From the NCBI GenBank assembly GCA_963832725.1, contig CAWHVG010000002.1, positions 744,001-808,000 of the forward strand: 64,000 nt of DNA. Reading direction: 5' to 3'. The notes beneath the pieces were generated by a model. That model ran no database searches. It worked only from the letters and a program-made list of their open reading frames with translations, and had not been told where the DNA came from. The position numbers and the translations under genes are program-made. This document shows, piece after piece, positions 37,252 through 48,815 of this stretch (the first letter of the stretch is position 1; each line of letters starts with the position of its first letter). The stretch comes from JAEZBP01 sp963832725 (GTDB lineage Bacteria > Myxococcota_A > Polyangia > Polyangiales > Sandaracinaceae).

Positions 37252-40200
37252 TCAGCGCTCGCGGAGGCGATCGAGGAGCTCGGCGGCGGCTCCGCGATTG
37301 GAGAGGGCGCGCTCGAGCTCCTCGCGCTCGCTCTCGTCGAGGGGGCGGTCGGCGAGCTTCTCGAGGTGGTGGAGGACCTTGCGCAGCTCGGCGCGGGGAA
37401 CGCTCTTCTTCTTGCGGCGCTTCTCGCTCGGTCCGTTGCGGCCGGTCTGCAGGCGCTCCCAGCGCGGGGCCTCGGGCTCGCGCGATTGGCCGCGGGGCGC
37501 GCGGAAGCGGCCGGGAGGTCGCCGCGGGACACGCAGCGGGCGCCCGTCGCTTCGTGCTGCTGGCGTCGATGGGCACCCACACGGGGGCGCCGTTCGCGTC
37601 TTCGAGGAGCGCGATGGCCCACAGGTGGTCGGGCTCGGAGAGCTGGCCGCCGTCCAGCACCCAGCCCGTCGCCAGCGCGCTCGGGATGCCGGCCCGGCGG
37701 AGCAGCTCGCAGGTGAGCGCGTTCAGCTCGTAGCAGACGCCGGCGCCGAGGTGCCGGCCGTCGCCCGCCGCGTGGAGCGCCGCGACGTGGGTGTGAGCCC
37801 GGCCGCGGGTGACGCGGGCCAGCCACCGGCCGACGGCGGGATCTTCGAGGTAGCTCGGGTCGTAGCGATAGCGCTCGCGGACGAAGTCGCGCAGGGCCAG
37901 CGCGCGCTCGATCGGCGGCGCGTCGGGGTCGAGCGACGCCAGGGTGTCGTGGACTTCGTCGGGCAGCTCTCGGTCGGGTACGAAGCTCGTCAGCGCATGC
38001 GCGACCTCGGCCGGCCGCGCGTCGTCGAGGCCGGGCGCGCGGCCGAGCACCACCCGCGCTCGGACGTCGGCCGGCGCGTCGAGCCGGATCGCCTGCGCGC
38101 CGCTGGCCGAAGCGCGCGCCTCTGCCTCGACGCCGTCGATCGAGAGCTCCGCCAGTCGGCCGTAGAGCGGCAAAGGGAGGATTGCTTCGCCCGCCGGGAG
38201 TCGGCCGCGCAGCGAGAGCACGCCCGCTTCCCCGCGCGCTTCGGGGCGCGCGAGCGGCGCCGCCTGCCAGCGCTGGCCGCGCCGGTCGAAGTGGACGGCG
38301 ATCAGCTTCGGCGCGTAGAGCCAGGGCGCGCGCAGCCGGCTCGGTGAGAACGCGAAGCCGTAGGAAGGAGCCTGGCGGCGGGCGTCGAGCCAACCCTCGC
38401 CTCCCTCGAGCTGGTTCTTGACCTCGCCCTCCGGCCGGAAGAACGCGTCGTCGCGCCTCTTCTTCGCCGCCGGCTCCCGCGAGGACGCGGGCTCCCGCGA
38501 GGACGCGGGCTCCCGCGAGGACGTCGGCTCCTGCGAGGACGCGGGCCGCGAGGACGCCGGCGCCGGCTCGCTCTCGCTGATGAAGAAGCGCTTCACGCGG
38601 TCGAAGAAGCCCTCCGCTCGCGGCTCCTTCTTCGCGGGCTTCGGCGCTCGCTTGGGCGGCGGCGCGGAGCGATTGGCCAGCCACGCCTCCAACGCCGCTC
38701 GCTCCACGGGATTGGTCGTGAGCGCGAGCGCGATCCGCGCCGGCTCCTCGATGGCCGCGTGGGTCAGGTGGAGCGTGCCCTCCTCGAGCGCGGCGTCGAC
38801 GGGCACCAGCGCCTCGACGCGCGCGTCGCCTCGATAGCCCGCCGCGCCGGCGCGGAGCGTCCCGCGGATGGCCAGCGTGTCGTAGCCTCGCGCCCGCGCG
38901 CCGATCCGCGGCAAGAGCGGCGCCACGCTCGCCCGGAGCGCCTCCGCCCTCTCGTCGAGGCTCTCGCGCCGCGGTCCGGGCACGACCTCGCCGCGCTCGA
39001 AGATGGGCCACAGATCCGGCACGCCCGCCCGGAGCAACATCCGCGTCAGCTCGGGCTCGCGCGACGACGGAAGCGGCTCGATGAACGCGTCGCTCGCGTC
39101 CGCCGCGTCGGCGAGGGCCGGCGGCTCCAACATGCGCAACGCGGGATCGCCGACCTGCGCCAAGACCGAGCGCCCGCCGCGCGCGCCCGCCACCGCCGCG
39201 CCCGCCGGCAGCCGCGCGTCCTTCTCCCGAGCCAGCGCTTCCAGGCAATCGGGCAGGTGCAGCGCGAGTGTGCCCCGCTCGTGGTCGGAGAGCGAAGCGA
39301 GGCTCTCGCCGATCTCCAGCAGGAAGGCCACGATCATGGCCGCGTCGGGCCGGGCCGGGATCCCCAGCGCGTGGGCGAGGCGGTGATTGTCGCGGGCCGC
39401 GCCGAAGTCGCCGCGCCGCTCCCCGAAGAGCGCGCGCGCTCCGCTCCGCGCCAGCTCGCGAGCCGGCCGGGCCCTCCCTTCGTCGTCGGGCAAGAGCAGC
39501 CGATCGCGGAGGTGCTCGCGGATTTGTCGCGGCGTGAAGCGACCCCGCGAAAGCCCGTCCTCCAGCCATCCGAGCAACGCGGGGTCGGCTTCTTCGCGCA
39601 GCCTCTCGGCCACCTCGTCCAGCGGCACGTCGTCGGCGCGCGCGAAGCCCAGGCGGGTCGGCGAGAGCTCGGGATCGAGCTCGAGGATCACCTCGGGATT
39701 GGGGAAGACCGACGCGTCCTCGCCGAAGAGCGAGCGGGCCAGCGGGTCGGGCCAGATCAGCTCGCCCGGTCGGTGCAGCGTTCCGTCGGCGGCCGGCACC
39801 CACGCGCGCTTCCGAAGCTCGAACCGGTCGAGGAGGGCGGGCTCGTTCAGGGCGCGGGCGGCGAGATAGCGAGCGAGCGCGCGGCGGGCGTCGAGGCCCT
39901 CGCGGAGCGCGCCGTCGAGACAGGCGAGGAGGGTGCGTTCGTCGAGATCGCGGCGGGCGCCGCAGGCGGCCAGCAAGCGCCTCGTCGGTGGATCGGCGGC
40001 CGGGAGCGTCACCCGCGGCGGCAGATCGAGCGCGAAGCGGGAGGCCTCTTCGGCCACGGCGTCTCGGGGCATCCAACCGAAGCGCGGCTTGTCCCACGCG
40101 CCGTTCGAGAGCGGCACCTTCAAGCGCGCGCGCACCTCGAGCCGGCGGGCGCGCTCCTCGAGCGTGTCCTCGTCGACCTCGCCGGCACCGAGGGCGCGAG

Positions 40201-43200
40201 CGAGAAAGTCGGTCAGCGCCGCCGCGCGCTCGGCGTCGTTCGCGGCGGCGGCCGCGTCCACTCCGTCGAGCACGTTGGCCACCAGCGCGCGGCGCGCCCG
40301 CCGATCGATCTCGAAGGTGGAGCGCAGCCAGCGCGCCACGTCGTCGGGCACGTCGGGCGCCAGGCCCCAGTCGAGGTCGAGGTCCGGCAGATCCGCGTCC
40401 AGCACCAGATCGCGCGGCGCGCGCAGCGTCCCGCGCTGCGAGGGGAGCACCGCCGCCACCGCCAGCGCGCTCCGGGCGGCGTCGTCCCCGGCCAGCTCTT
40501 CTTCGGCCTCGCGCAGCCACGCGTAGAGCGCGTCGAAGTCGCGCACGACGGGATGGCTCTGTCGCGGCGCCTCCTCTGGGCACGCCTCGCGGAGCGCCTC
40601 GGCCACGCGCCGCGCGCCGAGCGGCGTGAGGAGCGCTGCCAACACGTCGTCGGGCCGCCGTCCTGCGACGGGGTCGGAACCCCGGAAGACCCGAACGGAG
40701 TGTCCGGCGACGTGATCGCGCCGTCCGGCGTCGCGGGCGGAACGCAGATAGACGTGCTCGCGGCGTCCGAGCGTGTGATCGGAACCTAGATGGAAGTCCG
40801 CGGAATCTAGGCGGATGTCTGCGCGGATTAAGGTGAATGTGTTCGCCGTCAATGTGGCTCTGCTCGCCGTCGATGTGGCTCTGCTGGCCGTCGATGTGGC
40901 TCTTCTGGCCGTCGATGTGGCTCGTCTCGCCGTCGATGTGGCTCGTCTCGCCGTCGATGTGGCTCGTCTCGCCGTCGATGTGGCTCTTCTGGCCGTCGAT
41001 GTGGCTCGTCTCGCCGTCGATGTGGCTCGTCTCGCCGTCGATGTGGCTCGTCTCGCCGTCGATGTGGCTCTTCTGGCCGTCGATGTGGCTCGTCTCGCCG
41101 TCGATGTGGCTCGTCTCGCCGTCTATGTGGCTCGTCTCGCCGTCTAGGCGGCTGTTCTCGCCGTCAATGTGGCTCTTCTCGCCGTCAATGTGGCTGTCGT
41201 CGCTGTCTAGGTGGCTCTTCTCGCCGTCAATGTGGCTGTCGTCGCCGTCGAGGTGGACGCTGTCGCCGTCGAGGTGGACGTGCTCGCCGTCGAGGTGAAT
41301 GTGCTCGCCGTCTGGGTGAATGTGCTCGCCGTCTGGGTGGGCGCGGTCCTCGTCGTGGGTGGCGCGATCCTCGTTGCCGCTGAGCTCATCGCCGTCGTGG
41401 CGGGGATGGCCCGCGAGCTCAGCCTGCACGGCGTGGCGGAGCGCGCGCTCCCACGCCTGGTCGGCGAGGCTGTCGGCCAGGGGGAGCGCGGCGACGAGGC
41501 GGCGGGTGGCGTGGCTGGCGATGCGGCAGGGCGGGCGGACGAGGCGGCGCGTGGCATCGAGCCCGACCGGCGCGTCGAGGGGCAGGCCGACGCGGGCGAC
41601 CAACGCCGCCAGCCGTGCGAGCGCGTCGGGGGTGCGCCACGGCGCGGGCTGGGCGTCGAGCGGCGCGCCTCCCGAGAGCGTGGGGAGGACGCGCGCTCTC
41701 AGCAGCGCGGCGGTGGACCGGTGAGGCAACGCGAGGCGTGATACGAGCGCCTCCGCGGTCGGCGCGAAGAGCGCATCGTCCAGCTCCAGCGCGTCGAGGA
41801 TGGGCTCGCCGAGCGCGTGCACGAGCGGCCCTCGCGCCGCCAGCTCGAGGGCGGGTCGGCGTGCACCGTCGGCGCGCTCGAAGATCGGCAGCGCAGCCAG
41901 CGCGGCGCGCGCCTCCGCGTCGAGGGCGGCGGCGTGCTCGTTCGCGAACGCGAGCAGCGCGGCCGGATCATCGGTCAGCGCGTGCGCGTGCTGGATGACG
42001 TCGGCGGCGGTCGCGGGCGCTGGCGCGATTGCCGAGAGCAGGCGGGCGCGCCGCGTCTCTTCGCCTGGCGCCAAGAGCGGCCATGGGCCCGTGGCCAGCA
42101 CCGCGCGGAACGCGCCCGGGCGGTGGCAGCCGCGCGGGTCCGGGTCGTCCCAGCCCGCGAGCGGCCGTCGCGTGCCCTCTTCGTCGGCGAAGAGCGCCAC
42201 GTCCCGAAGAGGCTGAAGCTCGCTCGCGCGCAGCGCGCCGGCGGCCTCCTCCAGCGCGCGCGCCAACGGCTCGTCCGCCTCGTCGGGCGCGCCCTCGCGG
42301 ACGAGGTCCCCCACCAACGTCGCGTAGTCGCTCGTCGGAAGACGCCGGTCCAATCCCAGGGTTTCGGCGAAGGAGAGCGCGGTGTCACCGGCGACCGCGC
42401 GCCGCTTCGTGAGGGCGTAGAACTGGTCGAGCGCGTCCGAAGGCGTCCCGCGGCGGAGCGCGTCCAGCGGCTTCGGGCTTCCGTCCACGTCCGCCCAGAT
42501 CGGCGCGTCGGCGAGCCGGTCGACCAGCGCGCCGGGCAGCTCGCCGGCGCGCTCTGCGAGCCACCTCTCTACGGCCTCGAGCCGGCCTTCCGGCACCGGA
42601 GGCCACGCCTCGCCGATCAGCGCCGCCGCCACCCGCCGCGCGTCCATCACCGGCGGGCTCACCGCCTGTACGAAGGCCCGCCCCGGCTCGGCGATCCAAG
42701 GCCACTCGGGCACGAGCCGGGCGTCGATCCCCTCGTTCGTCCCCCGGTGGACCGTTGCCGTCGGATTCCGCATCCGGCTCGGGTCCAAAGGGCTCCACGG
42801 GTACGCGCGGCTCGTCGCCCGCGCCCCGGCCCGCGCGCGTCGCAGACGAATCCGCGTGCGGCCGCGCCGGCCCAGCGAGGTTCGAACGCTCGGCCGCGCT
42901 CGCGCCCGGCAGGAGCGCCCCTGCCTCTCCGCGCAGCGGCCGCCGCACGCCGTGGACGTCCATCACCAGCGGGAGCGCCGCCCACCGCATCAGCGTGCGC
43001 GGCACGAGCGTCGGGGCCAGCGCGTCGAGCAGCGAAACCAGGCGTGTCATCGCCGGCTCCTCGAGCGCCAGCCCGGTCTCCAGCGCGCCCGCCAGCGCGT
43101 CGAGATCGAACGCTCGCGTGAGCCGAGCGACGAGCGAGGCGTGCCGCTCGGCGAACGCGGCCGGCACGAGCGCGACGTGCGGCGAGAGCGCGTCCGTGAG

Positions 43201-45567
43201 CGGCGAGAGCGTCGCGTCGAGGCGTCGGACCTCGTCGGCGGATGCCCGCGCGCCTCGGCCCTCCACGGGCAGGAGCGGAAGCGAGCGGACCTCGTCCAGC
43301 GCGTCGGCCGGCAGATTGGGGAGGGCGTCGAAGAGGAGCTCCTCGCGCGCCAGGAGCCGCTCGCGCGAGGATGCGTCCCGGAGATCCTCGATCAGTCGCG
43401 CGACCTCGAACGCCGGCGGCGTCAGTCGCGCCTGCATCGCGCTCGGCAGCGCGTCGAGCTGGGTGGTGTCCACCAGCGGCCGCTCTCCCGCGTAGAGCGC
43501 GGCCCAGGTGGCGGACGCGGCGCGCGCGACGTCGACGGCAACCAGTCGGTCGGCTCCGTCGCGCAGGAGCGGCAGCGCCCGAAGCCGCGCATCGTCGATC
43601 GGTGCCAGCGCCTCGATCACCACCGGACCGAGCCAGGCCGGCGGCGCGTCTCCGGAGCGCAGGCGCGCCGCCAACAGCGCGTGCAGCGCCTCGGCGTCGA
43701 AGGGGCGGGCGCCGAGCCCGACGGCCACCGCTCGCTCGCGAGGACCGAGCGGCGAGAGCGCCCGCGCGCCGCCTCCGAGATCGACCTCGGCCAGCGCGCG
43801 CGCCAGCTCCGGCGCCATCAGTCGCGCTCGCGAAGGCGCCACCGGCGTGCCATCCGCGCCCGGCAGGCAGGCCACGTCGGTCAGGCGAGCGCGCAGCCGC
43901 TCGGCCAGCGGGCTCATGCTCGCCGTCAGCTCATCCGGCGCCGAGAGCGCCGGCAGCACGTCCGCCCCTTCGCCGGAGAGCGCGGCCACCAGCTCGCCGA
44001 GCGCATCGCCCGCCTCGGCCAAGAGCGCCGCGTTCCACGCCGAGCCCAGCTCGAGCCGCTCGCGATCCAGCGTCACGTCGAAGCGCGCGTGCACCACGAC
44101 ACGCAGCCCGCTCCGCTCGGCGGTCGGCAAGAAGGCGTAGAGGGTCGGGCCCCGGACCGGTGCCGGCGCGCCCCTCTCGTCGAGCGCGACGGCCACCCGC
44201 ACCTCGCTCTCGCGCGCCTTTCCCGGCTCGCGCTCACCGGAGAAGCGCAGCATTCGAGCCAGCGTGCGATAGCGCCTCGTCTCATCGTCCGCGCCGCGCT
44301 CGGTTGGTTCACGGCCTTCGCTCGGCTCGGAGCGAACGACCCTCGCGAAGTCGGCGTCCCCGTCGCCGGGCGTGCCACGCTCCTCTTCGCCGCCCGCCTC
44401 GCCTGCCTCCGCGCTGCGCCTCCGTGCGCCGTCGCGGTGGAGGGTGACGACCGCGCCGACGCCGGCCACCTCGTCTTCGCGCCGCCACGCGCTGCGCGCT
44501 TCACCTTCGACGGAGAGCGCGCGGACGTGGGCCAGCGTCATCAAGGTCTCGGCCGGGAGCGCGGCGGCGCGAGCGTGGAGCGCGTCAGGGTCGAGACGCC
44601 GCCCCGGGGCGAGCGGGAGCACGAGGACCGTCTCGCCGGGCGACGCCGGCGCCTCGTCGTCGGCGGGTGCCAGCGCGCGGGGAATGGAGACGTGGGCGAT
44701 CTCGAACTCGAAAGGACCGGAGCGCACGCGCGGCCGTTCGGAGACCTCGTACACGCTCTTGAACCCGACGCCGAAGAAGCCGATTTGATCGACCCGCTTG
44801 GTCGTCTGTCCGATCGAGAGCACGCCGACCAGATCGAGGAACGAGAAGGGCGCTCCGTCGTGCCGGACCACGATGCGCGCAGGCTCGATCGTGACCGACC
44901 AGCGGCGCGCGCCGGCGTCGTCGGCGTTCTGCAGGAGCTCGAAGAAGAAGTGCCCGGGGTCGGCGTACACGCGGTCGGCCAAGAGGCGCTCGGCGTTGGC
45001 CTGCGAGATCGACTTCGGCGCCCGCGCCAGCACCTCGATGGCGCTCGCTACCGCGTCCCGCACCGGCTCGGCCCACCGCGGATCGTCCTGCAGCCCCGCC
45101 AGCCGCTCGCCGCTCGCGAAGAGCAGCCAGCGCGCCGAGTCGGTGTCGGGGGATCCCTCGAGCGCCTCTTCGGCGCGGGCGAGCACGGCCGCGAAGCGAG
45201 CCGGATCCCGCCTGCGGAGCCAGCGGGCGGCGAAGGCGAGGGCGGCCAGTCGGGTGACCGGCCAGTGTCTCAGCCCCGCGTCCACCACCCGCGTCAAGAG
45301 AGCGGCCACCGCAGGCTCGGAGTCGCGCTCGAGCACGTGCTGGAGGGACGCGTCCGGCAGCGCGGCGACGAGCTCGTGAATCGACGGGTCGAGCTCGTCG
45401 GTGAGCCGTCTCGCGCGAGCCAGCGCGTCGAGCAGCCGGGCGAAGGGCTCCGCGTCCGGCGCGCGGCTCGCCTCCTCGAGCAGCGGCCGCGGATCCCCCT
45501 CGTCGGCCACGAGCGCCTCGATGTGCGCGAGCTGCTGCTCGAAGGGGAGCTTGTCGAACGCGGTCAC
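37252..45567 (-). CDS. Giant sacsin/HSP90-like ATPase with repeat tract and C-terminal transglutaminase-like domain (three apparent frameshifts)
   Basis: About 2770 aa from GTG 45567 (GGAAGAG upstream) to TGA 37252. After a helical N-terminus, residues about 205-275 form a sacsin-type GHKL ATPase: HFFFELLQNADDAGARRW (N-box), VVRHDGAPFS (D-x-G) and QIGFFGVGFKSVYEVS (glycine box). A long Ala/Leu/Arg/Asp-rich region with repeated sacsin-like blocks follows. Residues about 1410-1575 are a tract of about 23 seven-residue repeats (SHIDGET type), and near 2335-2365 is a Ser/Pro linker of SSREPA repeats. The last about 250 residues contain a transglutaminase-like core: GVCYELNALTCELL with the Cys near residue 2610, SEPDHLWAI and VPIDASS. 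Shifts lie at GATTC 42764-42768, near 40830 and near 37555. It starts 16 bp after the DTW gene. The role is unknown; chaperone-like remodelling or conflict functions are possible. Confidence 0.7.
38472..38565 (-). repeat. 18-bp coding tandem repeat (SSREPA linker)
   Basis: Four to five copies of an 18-bp unit (gcgaggacgcgggctccc on the + strand) encode Ser-Ser-Arg-Glu-Pro-Ala on the minus strand, as a linker between the sacsin-like part and the transglutaminase-like domain. Units differ by one or two bases (one reads SSQEPT). Confidence 0.8.
40849..41335 (-). repeat. 21-bp coding tandem repeat, about 23 units
   Basis: Unit on the + strand is close to CGTCGATGTGGCTCGTCTCGC, encoding SHIDGET, SHIDGQK, SHIDGEQ or HLDGEHV on the minus strand. 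There are no interspersed unique spacers. Units near the 41200-41335 side are more diverged (HLDGDS, HLDGEH, HPDGEH), and the region shows no stop in several frames, as expected for a 21-bp repeat. Confidence 0.92.
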
Positions 45568-45583
45568 GACTCTTCCGCGGGGC

Positions 45584-46240
45584 CTACTCGGCCGGCTCGC
45601 CGCGGGGCGTGCTGAGCGCCCGGCGTGCCTCGGTGGAGATGCCGCCCCGGACCTGCTCGGGGGTGATCTGGCCGCGCACGAAGAGCGCGCGGTCGACCAT
45701 GGTCCGCACCGCGTCGCGGAGCTTCGCGGCCGCGTCGATCTCGCCCAGCGCCTCGAGCGCGGCGGCGATGGCCTCGCCGGTCCCGAGCCGGTCGGCGGTG
45801 GGCGGCTTGCGGAGATGGCGCTGCGGCGCCGCGACCACCCGCGCCCGCTCGATCCCGGGCAAGAGCGAGAGCCGTCGCGTGATCCGCCGGGCCTGCCGCC
45901 AGGTTCCGTCCGGCACGATCAGCCGCACCGGTCGGTCGTCCGTCGGCGCCAGCGGCGGTGCGCCCTCGCTCGGAAAGAGGAGCACGGTGCGCACGTCGCT
46001 CGAACCGGCGAGCGTCGAGACGTCGAGCGGCGCATCGCGGCGGCCCCACACGGCCAGCTCCGTGTTCGTCAGCGTGAGGTGTGCGACCCGCGCCGTGTTG
46101 CTCGCCTGCCGCCACTCGACCCGATGCGGCACCAAGACCATCCGCGTCGCGACCTCAATCCGCGGCAGCTCCGCGCAGAGGCAGAGCGGCTGGTGGAGGA
46201 GACAGCGCGGACAGCGCGGCTGGATACGGCTCCGGGACAT
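45584..46240 (-). CDS. tRNA-uridine aminocarboxypropyltransferase-like protein (DTW domain)
   Basis: A 218-aa protein of the TapT/Tsr3-like DTW superfamily from ATG 46240. The N-terminus has a Cys-rich knuckle, CPRCLLHQPLCLCAEL, and the defining motif is LIVPDGTWRQARRI (DGTW in place of DTW), with VRTVLLFPSEGAPPL upstream and LRKPPTADRLGTGEAIAAAL downstream. Bacterial members use SAM to add the 3-amino-3-carboxypropyl group to uridine in tRNA (acp3U). It ends 16 bp before the giant ATPase gene on the same strand, so the two probably share a transcript. The functional connection is unknown. Confidence 0.85.
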   Translation of the reverse strand: MSRSRIQPRCPRCLLHQPLCLCAELPRIEVATRMVLVPHRVEWRQASNTARVAHLTLTNTELAVWGRRDAPLDVSTLAGSSDVRTVLLFPSEGAPPLAPTDDRPVRLIVPDGTWRQARRITRRLSLLPGIERARVVAAPQRHLRKPPTADRLGTGEAIAAALEALGEIDAAAKLRDAVRTMVDRALFVRGQITPEQVRGGISTEARRALSTPRGEPAE

Positions 46241-46408
46241 CGCCGGCCGGAGTATGCGCGGCCCGGCGCGAAACGCGACCGCCCGCTCGGCTCTCCGCGA
46301 CCGCCGCTCGCTCCCTGGGAGTTGCCGCTCGTCCCTCCGTCGCCGCCGCTCGTCCCCGCGCCCGACGACATCGCCGCGGCGAGCCGCAGCTTGGCACCTG
46401 GAGGTTCC

Positions 46409-46952
46409 ATGTCGCGTTCGTCAGGTCTCGTTCTCTGTCTCGCCCTCTGCGCCACCACCTCGGTCGCGTCGGCCCAGGATCGCTCGCGCTCCGGTCGAGC
46501 TCGCCTCGAGCTCTCGTTCGATGCGGGGCTCGGCCCGAGCAGCGAGGGGCTCTACGGGGAGCTCGCCGCCGACCTGCGCGCCTACGCGCCGGAGGGAGTC
46601 GGCGCGGTCCTGCGCACCGGCGGCGCCACGCAGGGGCTCAGCAACGCCGCCGCCGTCGATGTGGGTGTCGCGTACCGCCTGGACCTCGTCGCGGACGAGC
46701 ACGTGGGCCTGCAGCTCGCCGGCGCGCTCGGGCCCAGCGTGGCCTACGGTCCTTTCGACGAAGGCTACGTGGCCGCGTACGGCGGCTGGGCGATGGTTCA
46801 CGTCGACTTCTGGTACCGAAACCTGGTTCTGGGGCTCGGCGTCGACGCGCACGCGCTCCTCGGCGACCGCGCCCTCTCGGGAAACGGCCGGCGCGATCCG
46901 ATTCCTGACCTTGGCCCCCATCCTCCGCATCGGCGGCGAGTGGGGGCTCTGA
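46409..46952 (+). CDS. Exported beta-barrel-like protein (one apparent frameshift)
   Basis: About 180 aa from ATG 46409. The signal peptide MSRSSGLVLCLALCATTSVA is followed by SAQDRS, a plausible signal peptidase I site. The mature part alternates small and aromatic residues as in outer-membrane barrels (LELSFDAGLGPSSEGLYGEL, AVDVGVAYRLDLVADEHVGL, VHVDFWYRNLVLGLGVDAHA). Removing the extra T at GATTC 46900-46904 gives DPILTLAPILRIGGEWGL and a stop at 46952, a good final strand with a hydrophobic terminus. The stop overlaps the start of the next gene (ATG 46952). No specific family is recognised. Confidence 0.65.
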
Positions 46953-48815
46953 TGCGGCGCCGCCGCCTCCTCTTCGCCCTTCTGCTCTGTGCCTGCGAGA
47001 TGCCGAGCCCGCCCTCGACCTCGCTCTTCTCCGCGCCGTGGCCCAGCGAGCGACTGCGCGAAAGCGACGGCACCCTCGATCTGTCGGGCTTCCCGAAGGG
47101 GACCGGCGCACCGCTCCGCCGGCAGGTCGGGCTCGCGCTCGAAGACGTGCGCGGGTTCGGGGTCGCGTCGGGGATCTTCTTCCCCTTCGACTCGCCGCTC
47201 GAATCCGGCGAGCCTGCCCAGCGTCGAACAGAGCGTCGAGGACAGCACGGGCGACGCGAGCGTGTTCGTGGTGGTTGCGCAGGGGAGCTCGCAGGGCACG
47301 CGGGCGCCGGTCGACGTTCGCTTCTTCGGCGACGCCGGTCCTTTCGGAGGCACGAACCTGCTGGCGGCGCTCCCGTATCCGGGCGTCCCGCTCGAGCCGG
47401 ACACCCTCTACCTCGCGGTGGTGACGACGGCGGTGCGCGACGTGAACGGAGACTCGCTGCCCCCGGCGCGAGCGATCGCCGAGCCCGAGCGCGGCTACCT
47501 GGAGCTCCTGGGCATTCGGCCGGAGGACGTGGCGGCCGTGACCCTCTTTCGCACCGACAATCCGACGCGCGGGCTCCGAGAGGCCTTCCGGCAGGCCGAC
47601 GCGAACGCGCTGCCGGAGCTCGCCTCGCCGCCCGTGTTGACCGAGGAGCACGACGACTACTGCGTCTACGCCACCACCATCGGGATGCCGATGTACCAGG
47701 CGGGTCGCCCTCCGTATCTCGAAGAGGGTGGCGGCTGGGCCCGGAGCGAGGACGGCTCGCTCGTCCTGCAACGCGTCGAGCCGGCGCGGCTCTTCCTGAC
47801 CGTGCCGCGCCTCCCGGCCGGCGACGCCGGCTATCCGGGTGGGGTGTTCGTCCGCATCGGTGGCGGAGGGGACCGGCCGTTGATCGATCGGGGGCCGCGC
47901 GATGCGCGCGGACGGGCCGAGCCGGGCAGCGGCTACGCACGCGATCTCTCTCGCGCCGGCTACCTCGGCGCCAGCGTGGACGGCCCCCTCGGAGGCATCC
48001 GCAACCACGCCGCATGGGACGAGGAGTTCGTGCTCTACAACATGCTCAATCCGACGGCGCTCCGGGACAACATCCGCCAGTCCGCGCTGGAGCTGGCGCT
48101 CTTCGCGCACGTCCTTGCGGACCTTCGCTTCGACACGTCCGACTGCGCCGGCGCTTCGCCCGAAGTGCGCGTGCGTCCCGGTCTCGTCCTCATCGGACAC
48201 TCCAACGGGGCCACCATCGCCCCCATCGCGGCCGCGGTGCAGCCGCGCTATCGCGCGCTCGTGCTCGGTGGCGCCGGCGCGAGCTGGATCCGGCAGTCGC
48301 TCGACAAAGAGAGCCCCACCCGCACGCGGCCCATCATCTCGGCGCTCTTCGGCTACGGCCTCGCCCGCCAGACCTTCGCACACGACCCGATGCTGAGCCT
48401 GGTGCAGTGGGCGGGTGAGCCGGCCGATCCGATGGTGTACGGCCGCCTGCTCCGCGATCGCGACGTCCTGGTGTTCCAGGGGATCCTCGACACGTACATC
48501 CCGCCGCCCATCTCGAACCCGCTGGTGCTCTCGCTCGGGCTCGACCTCGCTGGTGACGCGCTCGACACCGAGCTCGGCGACTACCGATCGCTCACCGAGG
48601 ACCTCCCGCTCGCCGGCTTGCGCGAGATCTCGCTGCCCGCCCGCGGCAACGGCGGCGCCCACACCCGCGTCGTCACGCAGCTCCCCGCCGACGGAATCGA
48701 GGACGGGCACGAGGTCATGTTCCAGCAGCCCGCGGCGCACGCCGAGCTCGCGTCGTTCCTGAGCTCGCTGCTCGACGGTACGCCGATCGTCACCGACGAG
48801 AGCGCGAGCCGGTGA
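46952..48815 (+). CDS. Lipase/esterase-like lipoprotein (one apparent frameshift)
   Basis: About 620 aa from ATG 46952. The signal peptide MRRRRLLFALLLCACEMPS has a lipobox-like LCAC. After a long beta-rich N-terminal half (virulence-factor-lipase-like arrangement), the alpha/beta-hydrolase core carries the nucleophile elbow VLIGHSNGATIAPIAAAVQP (GHSNG), a probable acid in LVFQGILDTYIPPPISNPL and a His in DGIEDGHEVMFQQPAAH. The extra base is at GAATC 47201-47205; repair gives SPLDPASLPSVEQSV. The substrate is unknown. The stop overlaps the LytS start, giving a co-transcribed trio with a two-component system. Confidence 0.75.

Noticed and set aside
40815..41298. Long open frames on the + strand (VDVARLAV and PSMWLVS repeats)
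   Set aside because: A 21-bp repeat without stop codons keeps several frames open. The minus-strand frame continues into conserved domains on both sides; the plus frames do not.
40849..41335. Possible CRISPR array
   Set aside because: The repeats are contiguous 21-bp units with no unique spacers, they encode a repeating heptapeptide in frame with a long gene on the minus strand, and there are no cas genes.
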